This document shows positions 56,133-64,000 of a stretch of 64,000 bases of DNA, one piece after another. This DNA is from Olleya sp. Bg11-27 (GTDB taxonomy: Bacteria; Bacteroidota; Bacteroidia; Flavobacteriales; Flavobacteriaceae). Location of the stretch: positions 627,514 through 691,513 of the forward strand of contig NZ_CP025117.1 in assembly GCF_002831645.1 (NCBI RefSeq). The letters run 5' to 3'. A program made the position numbers and the translations under genes. The first letter of the stretch is position 1; each line of letters opens with the position of its first letter. The notes beneath the pieces are model-generated. The model was not told the origin of the DNA and did no database searches. It was given only the letters and a program-made list of their open reading frames with translations.

Positions 56133-56498
56133 ATGCCTTTTACTTATAACAAGCATGAGAAGCTAAAAAGCCAGAAAGCAATTGAGAAATTGTTTGTGGA
56201 AGGTAATTCCGTTTCGGCTTATCCTTTACGTTTGGTCTATTCAAAAAGTGAAGACTCGCTAAAAGTTGGTGTATCTGCTAGTAAACGTAATTTTAAAACA
56301 GCGGTAGACCGTATTCGTGTAAAACGACTACTTAGAGAAGGCTACAGGCTTAATAAAAAACTGTTAATAGACCAGAATATTGGGCAATACACGCTGATGA
56401 TTTTATATATTAGTAAAGAAATGCCAGATTTTGAGACCATTGACAAAAAAATGAAGGTGCTTTTTAATAAGTTCACAGATCAAATTTCTAAACTATAA
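56133..56498 (+). CDS. rnpA: Ribonuclease P protein component
   Basis: Protein subunit aiding RNase P RNA in tRNA 5' maturation. It is 121 aa. The diagnostic basic motif is SKRNFKTAVDRIRVKRLLRE (about 50-69), and the N-terminal KHEKLKSQKAIEKLFVEG is typical. rpmH is not adjacent, as is common in Bacteroidota where the rpmH-rnpA pairing is broken. It precedes the S41 protease by 48 nt on the same strand. Confidence 0.95.
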   Translation: MPFTYNKHEKLKSQKAIEKLFVEGNSVSAYPLRLVYSKSEDSLKVGVSASKRNFKTAVDRIRVKRLLREGYRLNKKLLIDQNIGQYTLMILYISKEMPDFETIDKKMKVLFNKFTDQISKL

Positions 56499-56546
56499 AG
56501 TAATCAAATTGAGCCATTTCTTTATACACAGAAAAAAAAATATAGC

Positions 56547-58181
56547 ATGAAAAATAGATTTAAACGACGCCTATTAATTCCAATATTTGCCATTACCATA
56601 TTATTTACTGGAACTGCCTTTAAAAGTGATTTTTTTGAAATTGCAAAGCAAATAGAAATATTTACTACGCTTTTTAAAGAATTGAATATGAATTATGTTG
56701 ACGATATTAATCCAGCTGACTTAATGGACCACGCCATTAAAAATATGCTTAACGATTTAGATCCTTACACCAAATTTTATAACGAGCAAGATGTAGAAGC
56801 AGAACGTATCCGTCGTACAGGAGATTACACAGGTGTTGGTGCAAGAATTAGAACCTTAAAAGACAAATTAGTAGTCATAGAGCCTTATAAAGATTATCCT
56901 GCTGATAAAGCTGGATTAAAAGCGGGTGACGAGATTATTACAGTAGATGGTGTCTCAGTATCTGGTTATGACGGTGACGCCTCAGACCTTTTAAAAGGGA
57001 CTGCAAACTCTAAGTTAGAAGTCACTTACAAACGTCAAGGAAAAACTAATAACGCCACTGTAACACGCTCTGAAATAGAAATTGATGCTGTACCCCATTT
57101 TTCAATGATTAATGAGGAAACTGGTTATATTGTACTTCAAAAATTTAATGCTAAAGCTTCTGCTCAGACAGGATATGCTTTAAAAGATTTAAAAACGCAA
57201 GGGGCTAAACAAATAATATTAGATCTTAGAGGTAATCCTGGTGGCTTATTAAACGAAGCTGTAAACGTAGTTAACTTATTTGTGCCAAAAGGACAATTGG
57301 TAGTTACTACCAAGTCCAAAGTAAAAAAATATAATAAAACATATTACACTAAAAAAGAACCTATTGATACAAGTATTCCTGTAATTGTATTAATTAATGG
57401 TCGCAGTGCCTCAGCATCAGAAATTGTTTCTGGTACGCTTCAAGATTTAGACAGAGCTGTTGTTGTAGGTTCTAGAAGTTTTGGAAAAGGATTAGTACAA
57501 CGACCTAAAAAATTAACTTATGGAACACAGCTTAAAGTAACTATTTCTAGATATTATACACCTTCTGGGCGTTGTATCCAAGCTCTAGATTACTGGAATA
57601 GAGATGACAACGGAAATGCAGTACGTGTTAAACAAGAAAACTACAATGTCTTTAAAACCAAAAACGGAAGAAAAGTATTTGATGGTGGTGGTGTTTTTCC
57701 TGATGAAGCTATAGAGGTTACTAAAAATACAGCGATTACTGATGCCATACTAAACAGTCAAAGTATTTTTGACTTTGCTACTAAATACTATTACAATCAT
57801 AAAATAGAAGCTATTAATAAATTTAAGTTATCTGATGCAGATTTTAATGCCTTTAAAAGCTATTTAAACACCACTGGTTTTAAGTTTGAAACCGAAACAG
57901 AAAAAGCACTTAAAAAAGCATTAGAAGTCTCTAAAACAGAAAATTTAGACGACGATATTAGCAAAGATTATAAAACATTACTTACTAATTTAGATAACTC
58001 TAAAGCTAAAGCAGTAGAAGATAATAAAAAGCAATTAATGAATTTATTAACAGACGAAATTGTTAAACGTTATGTCTATAGAGAAGGTTTGTATGAATAC
58101 TATAAAAGTAATAATGAAGAAATAAAAACAGCTACCCAAATTTTATCAAACTCTTCAAAATATAACAGATATTTAAACTAA
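56547..58181 (+). CDS. C-terminal processing peptidase (S41, CtpA type)
   Basis: It is 544 aa. N-terminal signal or anchor (LIPIFAITILFTGTAF), PDZ domain (about 80-165: LVVIEPYKDYPADKAGLKAG), and protease domain with Ser in GRSASASEIVSGTLQD (about 290) and Lys in GSRSFGKGLVQ, the Ser-Lys dyad. The family cleaves C-terminal tails of envelope proteins. An extra about 100-residue helical tail follows. Pairing with rnpA is a common flavobacterial arrangement. Confidence 0.93.
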   Translation: MKNRFKRRLLIPIFAITILFTGTAFKSDFFEIAKQIEIFTTLFKELNMNYVDDINPADLMDHAIKNMLNDLDPYTKFYNEQDVEAERIRRTGDYTGVGARIRTLKDKLVVIEPYKDYPADKAGLKAGDEIITVDGVSVSGYDGDASDLLKGTANSKLEVTYKRQGKTNNATVTRSEIEIDAVPHFSMINEETGYIVLQKFNAKASAQTGYALKDLKTQGAKQIILDLRGNPGGLLNEAVNVVNLFVPKGQLVVTTKSKVKKYNKTYYTKKEPIDTSIPVIVLINGRSASASEIVSGTLQDLDRAVVVGSRSFGKGLVQRPKKLTYGTQLKVTISRYYTPSGRCIQALDYWNRDDNGNAVRVKQENYNVFKTKNGRKVFDGGGVFPDEAIEVTKNTAITDAILNSQSIFDFATKYYYNHKIEAINKFKLSDADFNAFKSYLNTTGFKFETETEKALKKALEVSKTENLDDDISKDYKTLLTNLDNSKAKAVEDNKKQLMNLLTDEIVKRYVYREGLYEYYKSNNEEIKTATQILSNSSKYNRYLN

Positions 58182-58239
58182 AATCTATATATTTTTTAAC
58201 CTCTATAATTTTTGGTATATTTAATGCTACTCTCAGGTT

Positions 58240-59127
58240 ATGAAACACTTATTATTTTTAATATTATTTAGTACATCAATGGTTTTTTCGCAAAGCGAAT
58301 TAACGCATGATGTGTATTTTAATACTGATGAATACGATGTCCCACTAACGGAAGAAAATCGTATTCTACTATTTATCTCCAACTTAGACAGTATTCCAAT
58401 TCAAAAAATATCTATCTACGGTTTTACAGATGATAGAGGTAGTAATGATTACAATCTAGACCTTTCTCAAAACAGAGCAAATACTATAAAAGAATTATTT
58501 TCTGGTTACGGAATTGACGAAAATTTAATAACTAACGTCAATGGTAAAGGTGAAATTTTATTAAAGGTTTTAAACGAAAACGAAGTCCATAAAATTAGAG
58601 GACTAAATCGTAAAGTAGAAATTATTGTTACCCCTAAATTACCTGAAGTTATCGTTGAGGAGCAACCCGAAGAAGATTCTGAAGTTGTAGAACAAGAAGT
58701 AGAAGAGGAAACTTCTATTGGTCCAAAAACAACTGATGACATTGCTAAAGGCACTATAAAAAAAGGAGATAAAATAACTTTACAAAACATCTATTTTAAA
58801 ACAAGTTACAGCTATGTAACCTCAGATTCTAAAAAAACATTAGAAAGTTTAGCTAAGCTAATGCTAAAAAACAAACACCTTTATTTTACTATCCAAGGTC
58901 ACGTGTGTTGTACACAAATGAGTCGGGATGCCATCGATAAAAAAACTAAAAAACGTAATTTATCTGTAGCTAGAGCTAAATTTATCTACGACTACTTAGC
59001 TAGAAAAGGTGTAGACAAAAAACGTATGAAATACATGGGTATGCGTCGTAAGTTTCCGCTAGGTGGTGCGCCAGAACTTGATAGACGGGTTGAAATTTTA
59101 ATTACTTACGTTGGTAAAGCAGAGTAG
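58240..59127 (+). CDS. Protein with two OmpA-like domains
   Basis: It is 295 aa. Signal peptide MKHLLFLILFSTSMVFSQS. The first OmpA-like domain (about 20-135: VYFNTDEYDVPLTEENRILL, IYGFTDDRGSNDYNLDLSQNRAN) is followed by an acidic linker (EEQPEEDSEVVEQEVEEE) and a second OmpA-like domain (about 175-292: IYFKTSYSYVTSDSKKTLES, GHVCCTQ, LSVARAKFIYDYLARKGVD). No beta barrel is present. Likely periplasmic peptidoglycan-linked function, unconfirmed. Confidence 0.85.
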   Translation: MKHLLFLILFSTSMVFSQSELTHDVYFNTDEYDVPLTEENRILLFISNLDSIPIQKISIYGFTDDRGSNDYNLDLSQNRANTIKELFSGYGIDENLITNVNGKGEILLKVLNENEVHKIRGLNRKVEIIVTPKLPEVIVEEQPEEDSEVVEQEVEEETSIGPKTTDDIAKGTIKKGDKITLQNIYFKTSYSYVTSDSKKTLESLAKLMLKNKHLYFTIQGHVCCTQMSRDAIDKKTKKRNLSVARAKFIYDYLARKGVDKKRMKYMGMRRKFPLGGAPELDRRVEILITYVGKAE

Positions 59128-59150
59128 ACTTTAAACCATATACTATTATA

Positions 59151-59187
59151 GAAAAAGGAGGCTTATAACAAGTCTCCTTTTTTTATA
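59151..59187 (+). terminator. Intrinsic terminator after the OmpA-like gene
   Basis: Twelve-pair stem AAAAAGGAGGCT with AGTCTCCTTTTT (one G-T pair), loop TATAACA, ending in a T tract. Confidence 0.9.
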
Positions 59188-59344
59188 TATGATAATTAGA
59201 GTTATAAACAACGATTAACTTAAGTAATCTAAGCAACGGTTTATCATAAGAAACTGCCGCTTATCTAAAATCTTGCATTTAAACCTTGAATAAGTGAAAT
59301 TAAACAGAGAATTTTTATTTAACCCTAATGGTATTGTATGTTTG

Positions 59345-59468
59345 CAGTGTAATAACAAATAGTTTAGCTATAGTATAGCAAAGTTATTAACAAGACATAT
59401 TTCTAAGTTAGGTTAGTTTGGTTAACCTTCTTATAAAACCGCTTCGTGCCGAAGCGGTTTTTTTATTT
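59345..59468 (+). ncRNA. Candidate small RNA with own promoter and terminator
   Basis: No ORF. A perfect -7 box TATGTTTG (59337-59344) is followed by about 85 nt and the strong hairpin aaaccgcttcg-tgc-cgaagcggttt with T tract. Inside, AATAAC pairs with GTTATT around an inner hairpin GCTA-tagta-TAGC, and AGGTTA pairs with TAACCT around a 7-nt loop. Three stem-loops between promoter and terminator fit a roughly 120-nt sRNA. A -33 TTG is absent. Unknown family. Confidence 0.45.
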
Positions 59469-59470
59469 TT
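59434..59470. terminator. Strong bidirectional terminator
   Basis: Stem aaaccgcttcg and cgaagcggttt with tgc loop and flanking A/T tracts. It ends the ElaA-like gene on the minus strand and the sRNA candidate on the plus strand. Confidence 0.92.
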
Positions 59471-59909
59471 TATAAATCATCCCGATATGCGGGATACCAT
59501 CTTCAAGATACTCGTCGCCAATTTCCTTAAATCCTAAATTTCCATAAAAACGTTTCAAATAACATTGCGCAGAAATTTTAATCTCAGTTTGATTATAGTG
59601 CGTTTTTACAGCCTCGATAGACGCATTCATAATATCATAACCATACTTATATTGACGTTGTGCTTTATCAACAATGACGCGTCCAATGCTTGCTAATTCA
59701 AAATAATCTCCTGGTTTAAAAAGTCGTGTGTAAGCCACAATTTTTTTGTTCTTAAAACCAATAACATGTAATGCTTTTTGATCTTTACCGTCAATATCCT
59801 GATACACACAGTCTTGTTCGACCACAAAAACTTCACTTCGTAATTGCAGTACATCATACAATTCTTGTGTCGTTAATTCGGCAAAGGTTTTTACTTTAAC
59901 TTCTATCAT
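59463..59909 (-). CDS. GNAT acetyltransferase, ElaA-like
   Basis: It is 148 aa. ElaA-family phrases: LRSEVFVVEQDCVYQDIDGKD near the N-terminus, SIGRVIVDKAQRQYKYGYDIM (acetyl-CoA loop region), and a C-terminal FYGNLGFKEIGDEYLEDGIP. Substrate unknown. Its stop overlaps the terminator stem end. It lies 22 nt after the CDF gene on the same strand. Confidence 0.88.
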   Translation of the reverse strand: MIEVKVKTFAELTTQELYDVLQLRSEVFVVEQDCVYQDIDGKDQKALHVIGFKNKKIVAYTRLFKPGDYFELASIGRVIVDKAQRQYKYGYDIMNASIEAVKTHYNQTEIKISAQCYLKRFYGNLGFKEIGDEYLEDGIPHIGMIYKK

Positions 59910-59931
59910 AATTATTAATTAATCTATTCTT

Positions 59932-60849
59932 TTAATCTTGTACAATGACATCTTTAACATCATCTTTTCCATATTCTGGTTGGATGTTAACATGGTTAAT
60001 ATCAAATTTATTAAGCAATAAATTTTCCACTTCATGTAATATTTTATCAAATTGTGTTAATGTAATATCATGTTCAAAATCGATATGCGCTTCAAAATGA
60101 GTTTCGTTTTCATTTAATTGCCATACATGTATATGGTGCACGTTTTTAATTTCCGCGAAAGCGTTAATCTCTTTTACAATTTGATCTATAGGAATCGTCT
60201 CTGGTGTAAATAACATTAATACTTTAGTAGACGTTTTTAATAAATCAAAGCCCATCCAAATTAGATAAATAGCTATAGCTAAGGTCAATGCACTATCAAT
60301 CCAATAGACTTGGTAAAATTTCATTAATAAACCACCAATCAATACAGCAACACTTGCTAACATGTCTGTTAATAAGTGTAGATAAGCACTACGCATGTTC
60401 ATATTAGCTTGGCTATCCTTTTTTAATAATAAGACACTAAAGCCATTAGCTAAAATGCCTAAAATAGATAACCATATAACTAGGTTACTTTGTATTTCTT
60501 GTGGGTCTTGAACACGTTTAGCAGCCTCTATTATTAATAAAATAGCGACTATTATTAGGGTAGCAGCATTTATAAATGCTGCTAAAATTTCGGCACGTTT
60601 AAAACCAAACGTCCGTTGTAAAGACGCCTCTTTTTTTGATAATCTATTAGCAATGTAACTTACAATTAAAGAGAGTACATCACTAAAATTATGTAATGCA
60701 TCACTTAACAGCGCCAAACTTCCTGATAGTAAACCACCAATAACCTGAGCTACCGTAATGACTATATTTAAAAGTATAGATATAATAAGATTACGACCTT
60801 TTAAGTCGTTGTGATTATGCGTGTGACTATGTGCATGATCATGTCCCAT
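59932..60849 (-). CDS. Cation diffusion facilitator (zinc-type) efflux transporter
   Basis: It is 305 aa. Histidine-rich N-terminus (HDHAHSHTHNHND), six predicted helices, HxxxD motif in LLSDALHNFSDVLSL (about 45-59), a second SAYLHLLTDMLASVA, and a C-terminal cytoplasmic domain with VHHIHVWQL. The zinc/cobalt efflux subtype (CzcD-like) is the natural reading. It begins 2 nt after rpiB ends. Confidence 0.92.
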   Translation of the reverse strand: MGHDHAHSHTHNHNDLKGRNLIISILLNIVITVAQVIGGLLSGSLALLSDALHNFSDVLSLIVSYIANRLSKKEASLQRTFGFKRAEILAAFINAATLIIVAILLIIEAAKRVQDPQEIQSNLVIWLSILGILANGFSVLLLKKDSQANMNMRSAYLHLLTDMLASVAVLIGGLLMKFYQVYWIDSALTLAIAIYLIWMGFDLLKTSTKVLMLFTPETIPIDQIVKEINAFAEIKNVHHIHVWQLNENETHFEAHIDFEHDITLTQFDKILHEVENLLLNKFDINHVNIQPEYGKDDVKDVIVQD

Positions 60850-60851
60850 TA

Positions 60852-61286
60852 TTAACAGCCAACTGGTATTTTATCCACACGATTTTGATGACGTCCGCCT
60901 TCAAATTTAGTTTCTAAAAAAGTATCCACCATTGCTACTGCTTGTTGTACTGACGTATATCGTGCTGGGATACATATAATGTTAGCGTTATTATGTTGTC
61001 TGGTTAACTCCGTAATCTCTTTTGTCCAACAAACACCAGCTCTAACTTTTTGATGTTTATTAGCAGTCATAGCAACACCATTGGCGCTACCACAAATTAA
61101 AATTCCAAAATCAGCTTTATCGTTAGCCACATCGTCTGCAACTGGGTGTACAAAATCTGGATAATCTACACTGTCATTAGCGTCTGTTCCATAGTTATTA
61201 ACAATGTAACCCTTTGATTCTAAATGTTTAATAATAACAAATTTATAATCTGTACCTGCGTGGTCATTTCCTATCGATATTTTCAT
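60852..61286 (-). CDS. rpiB: Ribose-5-phosphate isomerase B
   Basis: Interconverts ribose-5-phosphate and ribulose-5-phosphate. It is 144 aa. Motifs: SIGNDHAGTDYK at the N-terminus, VDYPDFVHPVADDV, and LICGSANGVAMTANKHQKVRAG with the active-site Cys in ICGS, plus HNNANIICIPAR. Allose-6-phosphate isomerase activity of the family cannot be excluded. First gene of the leftward rpiB-CDF-elaA unit. Confidence 0.95.
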   Translation of the reverse strand: MKISIGNDHAGTDYKFVIIKHLESKGYIVNNYGTDANDSVDYPDFVHPVADDVANDKADFGILICGSANGVAMTANKHQKVRAGVCWTKEITELTRQHNNANIICIPARYTSVQQAVAMVDTFLETKFEGGRHQNRVDKIPVGC

Positions 61287-61890
61287 AGTAGTAGTGTGTT
61301 GTTTGTTTAATTTTCAAAGTTAATAATTGATTACAACTATTAATAAGTAATAGGTATTAACTTATTGATAAAATTTAATTTCGTCTTTATTTTAAAAATG
61401 AACACGTTACAATCAATTGTTAACTACTCGTGTTTAATTATTAATTACTTGTTAATATCTTCCGATTGTTTTTTAAAACTTTTGTTAGGATTATCCAGAT
61501 AATTTTCCAAACAAAAATTGGTTATTAACAACCAAAAAAGTTAGCACTTATTTTTTGGAGACTTATCATTATAAAAATGATACATACAAACATGAAAAAT
61601 AAAAATACTTATTAAAAATACATTGTCAACATACGTTATTAACAGTTGTTGATAACCTAAGTATTTTGTTTATTATCAAACAGTTTAGAGTATTAATAAC
61701 TTGTTAATAGAGTCCTTTAGTAAACATATCAAATCAAAAGCTTAAAAAGTTATACCGCTATTAACACGCAATAATAAGCACTATTTTTTTTTAAAATTTT
61801 AAAGAAAGAATAATAGTATATATATAATATGTGGATAACTCTAAAAAAGAGATTTAATAATAGTTTAATATTGATTTAATATTAAAAACG
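61287..61890. other. AT-rich intergenic region with DnaA-box-like sites; candidate replication origin
   Basis: About 700 bp without ORF between diverging rpiB and rnr. It contains one perfect DnaA box (TGTGGATAA, 61830-61838), near matches TTATCCAGA (61491-61499) and TGTTGATAA (61647-61655), and several TTATTAACA-like sites (61522-61530, 61636-61644; also TGTTAATA at 61450 and 61702). AT-rich tracts such as tatatataatat sit beside the perfect box. Diverging flanking genes fit an origin, but the same pattern may be chance in AT-rich DNA; dnaA is not in view. Confidence 0.4.
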
Positions 61891-61898
61891 TAGCTTTG
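61871..61898 (+). promoter_or_regulatory. Predicted rnr promoter
   Basis: TTG (61871-61873), 17-nt spacer and perfect -7 box TAGCTTTG (61891-61898). It would start transcription near 61904, about 84 nt before the rnr ATG. Confidence 0.5.
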
Positions 61899-61987
61899 TA
61901 TAAACTTAATAACCAATCTTCTCCTTTTATTAAGATATAAATAACCGAATTTCACTTAACTTAGAGATTCAATAGATTACAAATTAA

Positions 61988-64000
61988 ATGACAAAAAAGA
62001 AACACAGGAAACCTTCAAACAATAAGATTTCCAACCTTACAAATACAATTCTTAGTATTTTAAAAAAAGATAGAAACCAAAGCTTTAACTATAAGCAAAT
62101 TGCTGCCAAATTAGGAGTCAATGACGCTAGTAGTAGAAATCAGATTATCAAACGATTAGCTAAGCTTAAAGCTAATGCCGAAATAGAAGAAGTAGATCGT
62201 GGTAAATTTAAAGCGATTGCTAATAACGAATATCATACAGGAATTTTTGATGCTGCACAACGTGGTAACGGTTACGTTATTTGCGATGCTTTTGAGAATG
62301 ATATATACATAGCCTCTAACAATGTTAATAAAGCATTGAATGGGGATGAAGTAGAATTATACGTTTATAAACGCAGAAAACAAGGGAAGCTCGAAGGTGA
62401 GATTACTAATATTATCAAACGTGCTAAAACAGAATACGTTGGTATTATCCAAATACACGAAAAAAAGAATTTTGCTTTTGTAGTAGTGGATGGTAATAAA
62501 ATGAAAACTGACATTTTTGTGCCTATTAACAAAACATTAAAAGCCGAAGATGGTGATAAAGTGGTTGTTACTATGGAAGAATGGCCAGATAAAGCAGATT
62601 CTCCAAATGGGCGTGTGATTAAAGTTTTAGGAAAAGCAGGTGAACATAATACTGAAATTCATTCCATTTTAGCAGAATATGGTTTGCCATACGAGTTTCC
62701 GGAAGACGTAGAAGCCTATGCTAATAACATTGATTTAAACATCCAGCCAGAAGAAATAGCAAAAAGACGCGACATGCGTAAAGATTTAACCTTTACGATT
62801 GATCCAAGAGATGCTAAAGATTTTGATGATGCCTTATCATTTACCGTTTTAGACGATGGTTTATTTGAGATTGGGATCCATATTGCAGATGTATCGCATT
62901 ACTTAAAAGAAGGTACCGTTTTAGATGACGAAGCCTATGAGCGTGCAACCTCTGTGTATTTGGTAGATCGTGTAGTGCCTATGTTACCAGAGATTTTATC
63001 AAACGGAGCATGTTCTTTACGTCCACATGAGGAAAAATATACTTTTTCTGCAGTGTTTAAAATAAATGATAAAGCCGAAATTAAAGACCAGTGGTTTGGA
63101 CGTACAGTAACGTACAGTGATGCACGTTTTGCTTATGAAGAAGCTCAGGCAATTATAGAAAATAATATTACGTTTAATAAAGCTGAAACTATTTCTAATC
63201 CAGAAAAGATAGATACTAGTATTCCTGCTGAAGTGTCCATAACGGATAAAGCGTATAATACAACACCAGAAATAGCACAGGCCGTTTTAAAATTAGACGA
63301 GTTGGCTAAAAAAATGCGTGGTAAACGTATGCAATCAGGAGCAATTAGTTTTGATAAAGTAGAGGTTAAATTTACTTTGGATGAAGCGGCTAATCCAATA
63401 GGCGTACATTTTAAAACAAGTAAAGATGCTAATAAGTTAATAGAAGAATTTATGCTTCTAGCTAACAAAAAAGTATCAGAATTTGTATCAAAAATGACAC
63501 CACCAAGGACATTTGTTTATCGTGTGCATGATGAGCCAGATGAAAGTAAACTAGCATCTTTACAAGGGGTAGCTGCTAGATTTGGTCATAAATTAGATTT
63601 TAAAAGTAAAGCAGGTGTTGCCGCCTCTTTAAACCAGTTATTATCTGATGTACAAGGTAAAAAGGAACAAAATTTAGTAGATACTTTAGCAATTAGAACC
63701 ATGTCTAAAGCAGAGTATACTACCAAAAATATAGGACATTACGGATTAGCATTTGGAGATTACTCTCATTTTACATCACCAATAAGACGTTATCCTGATG
63801 TGATGGCACACAGATTGTTACAACGTTATTTAGATGGTGGGAAGAGTGCTAATCAAGAGGAGTATGAAGAGAAGTGTAAACATTCTAGTAATATGGAATA
63901 TTTAGCGACTAAAGCGGAACGCGATTCGACTAAATACATGCAGATCCGATTTATGCAAGATCATCAAGATGAAGAATTTGTTGGTGTTATTTCTGGAGCT
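61988..64000 (+). CDS. rnr: Ribonuclease R, 3' end missing
   Basis: Processive 3'-5' exoribonuclease of the RNB family; the frame is open from the ATG at 61988 (MTKKKHRKPSNNKISNL) to the right edge, 671 codons. Order: N-terminal helix-turn-helix (about 20-75), cold-shock-like domains (about 80-245), then the RNB catalytic domain (TIDPRDAKDFDDALSF, the acidic metal site, and later HYGLAFGDYSHFTSPIRRYPD). The C-terminal S1 domain lies mostly outside. A basic tail at the start resembles many Bacteroidota RNase R. Confidence 0.96.
   Translation, partial: MTKKKHRKPSNNKISNLTNTILSILKKDRNQSFNYKQIAAKLGVNDASSRNQIIKRLAKLKANAEIEEVDRGKFKAIANNEYHTGIFDAAQRGNGYVICDAFENDIYIASNNVNKALNGDEVELYVYKRRKQGKLEGEITNIIKRAKTEYVGIIQIHEKKNFAFVVVDGNKMKTDIFVPINKTLKAEDGDKVVVTMEEWPDKADSPNGRVIKVLGKAGEHNTEIHSILAEYGLPYEFPEDVEAYANNIDLNIQPEEIAKRRDMRKDLTFTIDPRDAKDFDDALSFTVLDDGLFEIGIHIADVSHYLKEGTVLDDEAYERATSVYLVDRVVPMLPEILSNGACSLRPHEEKYTFSAVFKINDKAEIKDQWFGRTVTYSDARFAYEEAQAIIENNITFNKAETISNPEKIDTSIPAEVSITDKAYNTTPEIAQAVLKLDELAKKMRGKRMQSGAISFDKVEVKFTLDEAANPIGVHFKTSKDANKLIEEFMLLANKKVSEFVSKMTPPRTFVYRVHDEPDESKLASLQGVAARFGHKLDFKSKAGVAASLNQLLSDVQGKKEQNLVDTLAIRTMSKAEYTTKNIGHYGLAFGDYSHFTSPIRRYPDVMAHRLLQRYLDGGKSANQEEYEEKCKHSSNMEYLATKAERDSTKYMQIRFMQDHQDEEFVGVISGA

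Noticed and set aside
61287-61987. Protein-coding gene in the rpiB-rnr gap
   Set aside because: All frames are interrupted by frequent stops; only AT-rich non-coding DNA is seen.
1-64000. CRISPR array, prophage or insertion sequence
   Set aside because: No evenly spaced direct repeats, no transposase, integrase or phage structural genes are seen; the repeats present are isolated palindromes.

Overview
The window is chromosomal DNA from a marine-type Flavobacteriaceae bacterium (phylum Bacteroidota). The signs are low GC content, A-rich starts with no Shine-Dalgarno pattern, promoter-like TTG / TAnnTTTG elements, an arginine pathway built on an ArgF'-type transcarbamylase, SusC-like CarboxypepD_reg plus beta-barrel receptors, LytTR two-component genes, and short palindromic repeats typical of this group. 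I see no prophage, insertion sequence, CRISPR array or rRNA. This is mostly core genome, and the unusual content lies in regulatory DNA and a few accessory genes.

Layout. (1) 1-8796 is nitrogen assimilation: a leftward operon (porin, PII, ammonium transporter cut by the window edge) divergent from gltB-gltD, with two CCCTA/TAGGG dyads between them. (2) 9002-18340 is a leftward nine-gene arginine operon (acyltransferase, argG, argC, proC, argD, argF', argB, argE, argH). It is preceded by a promoter and a previously unlisted 21-codon leader ORF ending in five consecutive Arg codons. Most gene junctions carry small palindromic repeats of several families, and one such element lies in frame inside argG. 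(3) gapN (18773-20365), then a leftward isoleucine/valine operon ilvD-ilvB-ilvN-ilvC-ilvA (27483 to 20541) with a weaker leader-peptide candidate. (4) 27707-33234 holds an aspartyl protease/PDZ protein, a CAU-anticodon tRNA, mce, rbfA, a LolE/FtsX-type permease, a CHAP protein and dusB. (5) 33350-36979 is an accessory block: a lipoprotein, an Lgt-like integral membrane protein, a radical SAM enzyme resembling tetraether-lipid-synthase-type proteins, and two tiny paralogous membrane proteins.

(6) 37149-45758 holds two related outer-membrane receptors flanking lepA and a LytTR histidine kinase/regulator pair. The second receptor and the pair look like one operon. (7) 45862-50908 holds a CPA-type antiporter and a Usp-SulP transporter operon. 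(8) 50981-59127 holds a metallo-beta-lactamase-fold hydrolase, a subtilase lipoprotein, an M1 peptidase, a small lipoprotein, rnpA, a CtpA-type S41 protease and a double-OmpA-domain protein. (9) 59345-59470 is a candidate small RNA with its own promoter and terminator. (10) 59463-61286 holds ElaA-like, CDF transporter and rpiB genes. A 700-bp AT-rich gap with DnaA-box-like sites (possible replication origin) follows, then rnr, cut by the right edge.

Most biologically interesting are the arginine leader/attenuator, the Lgt-like plus radical SAM locus, the repeat mosaic in the biosynthetic operons, and the origin-like gap. All family names come from reading translated sequence and recalling family motifs; no database search was run.
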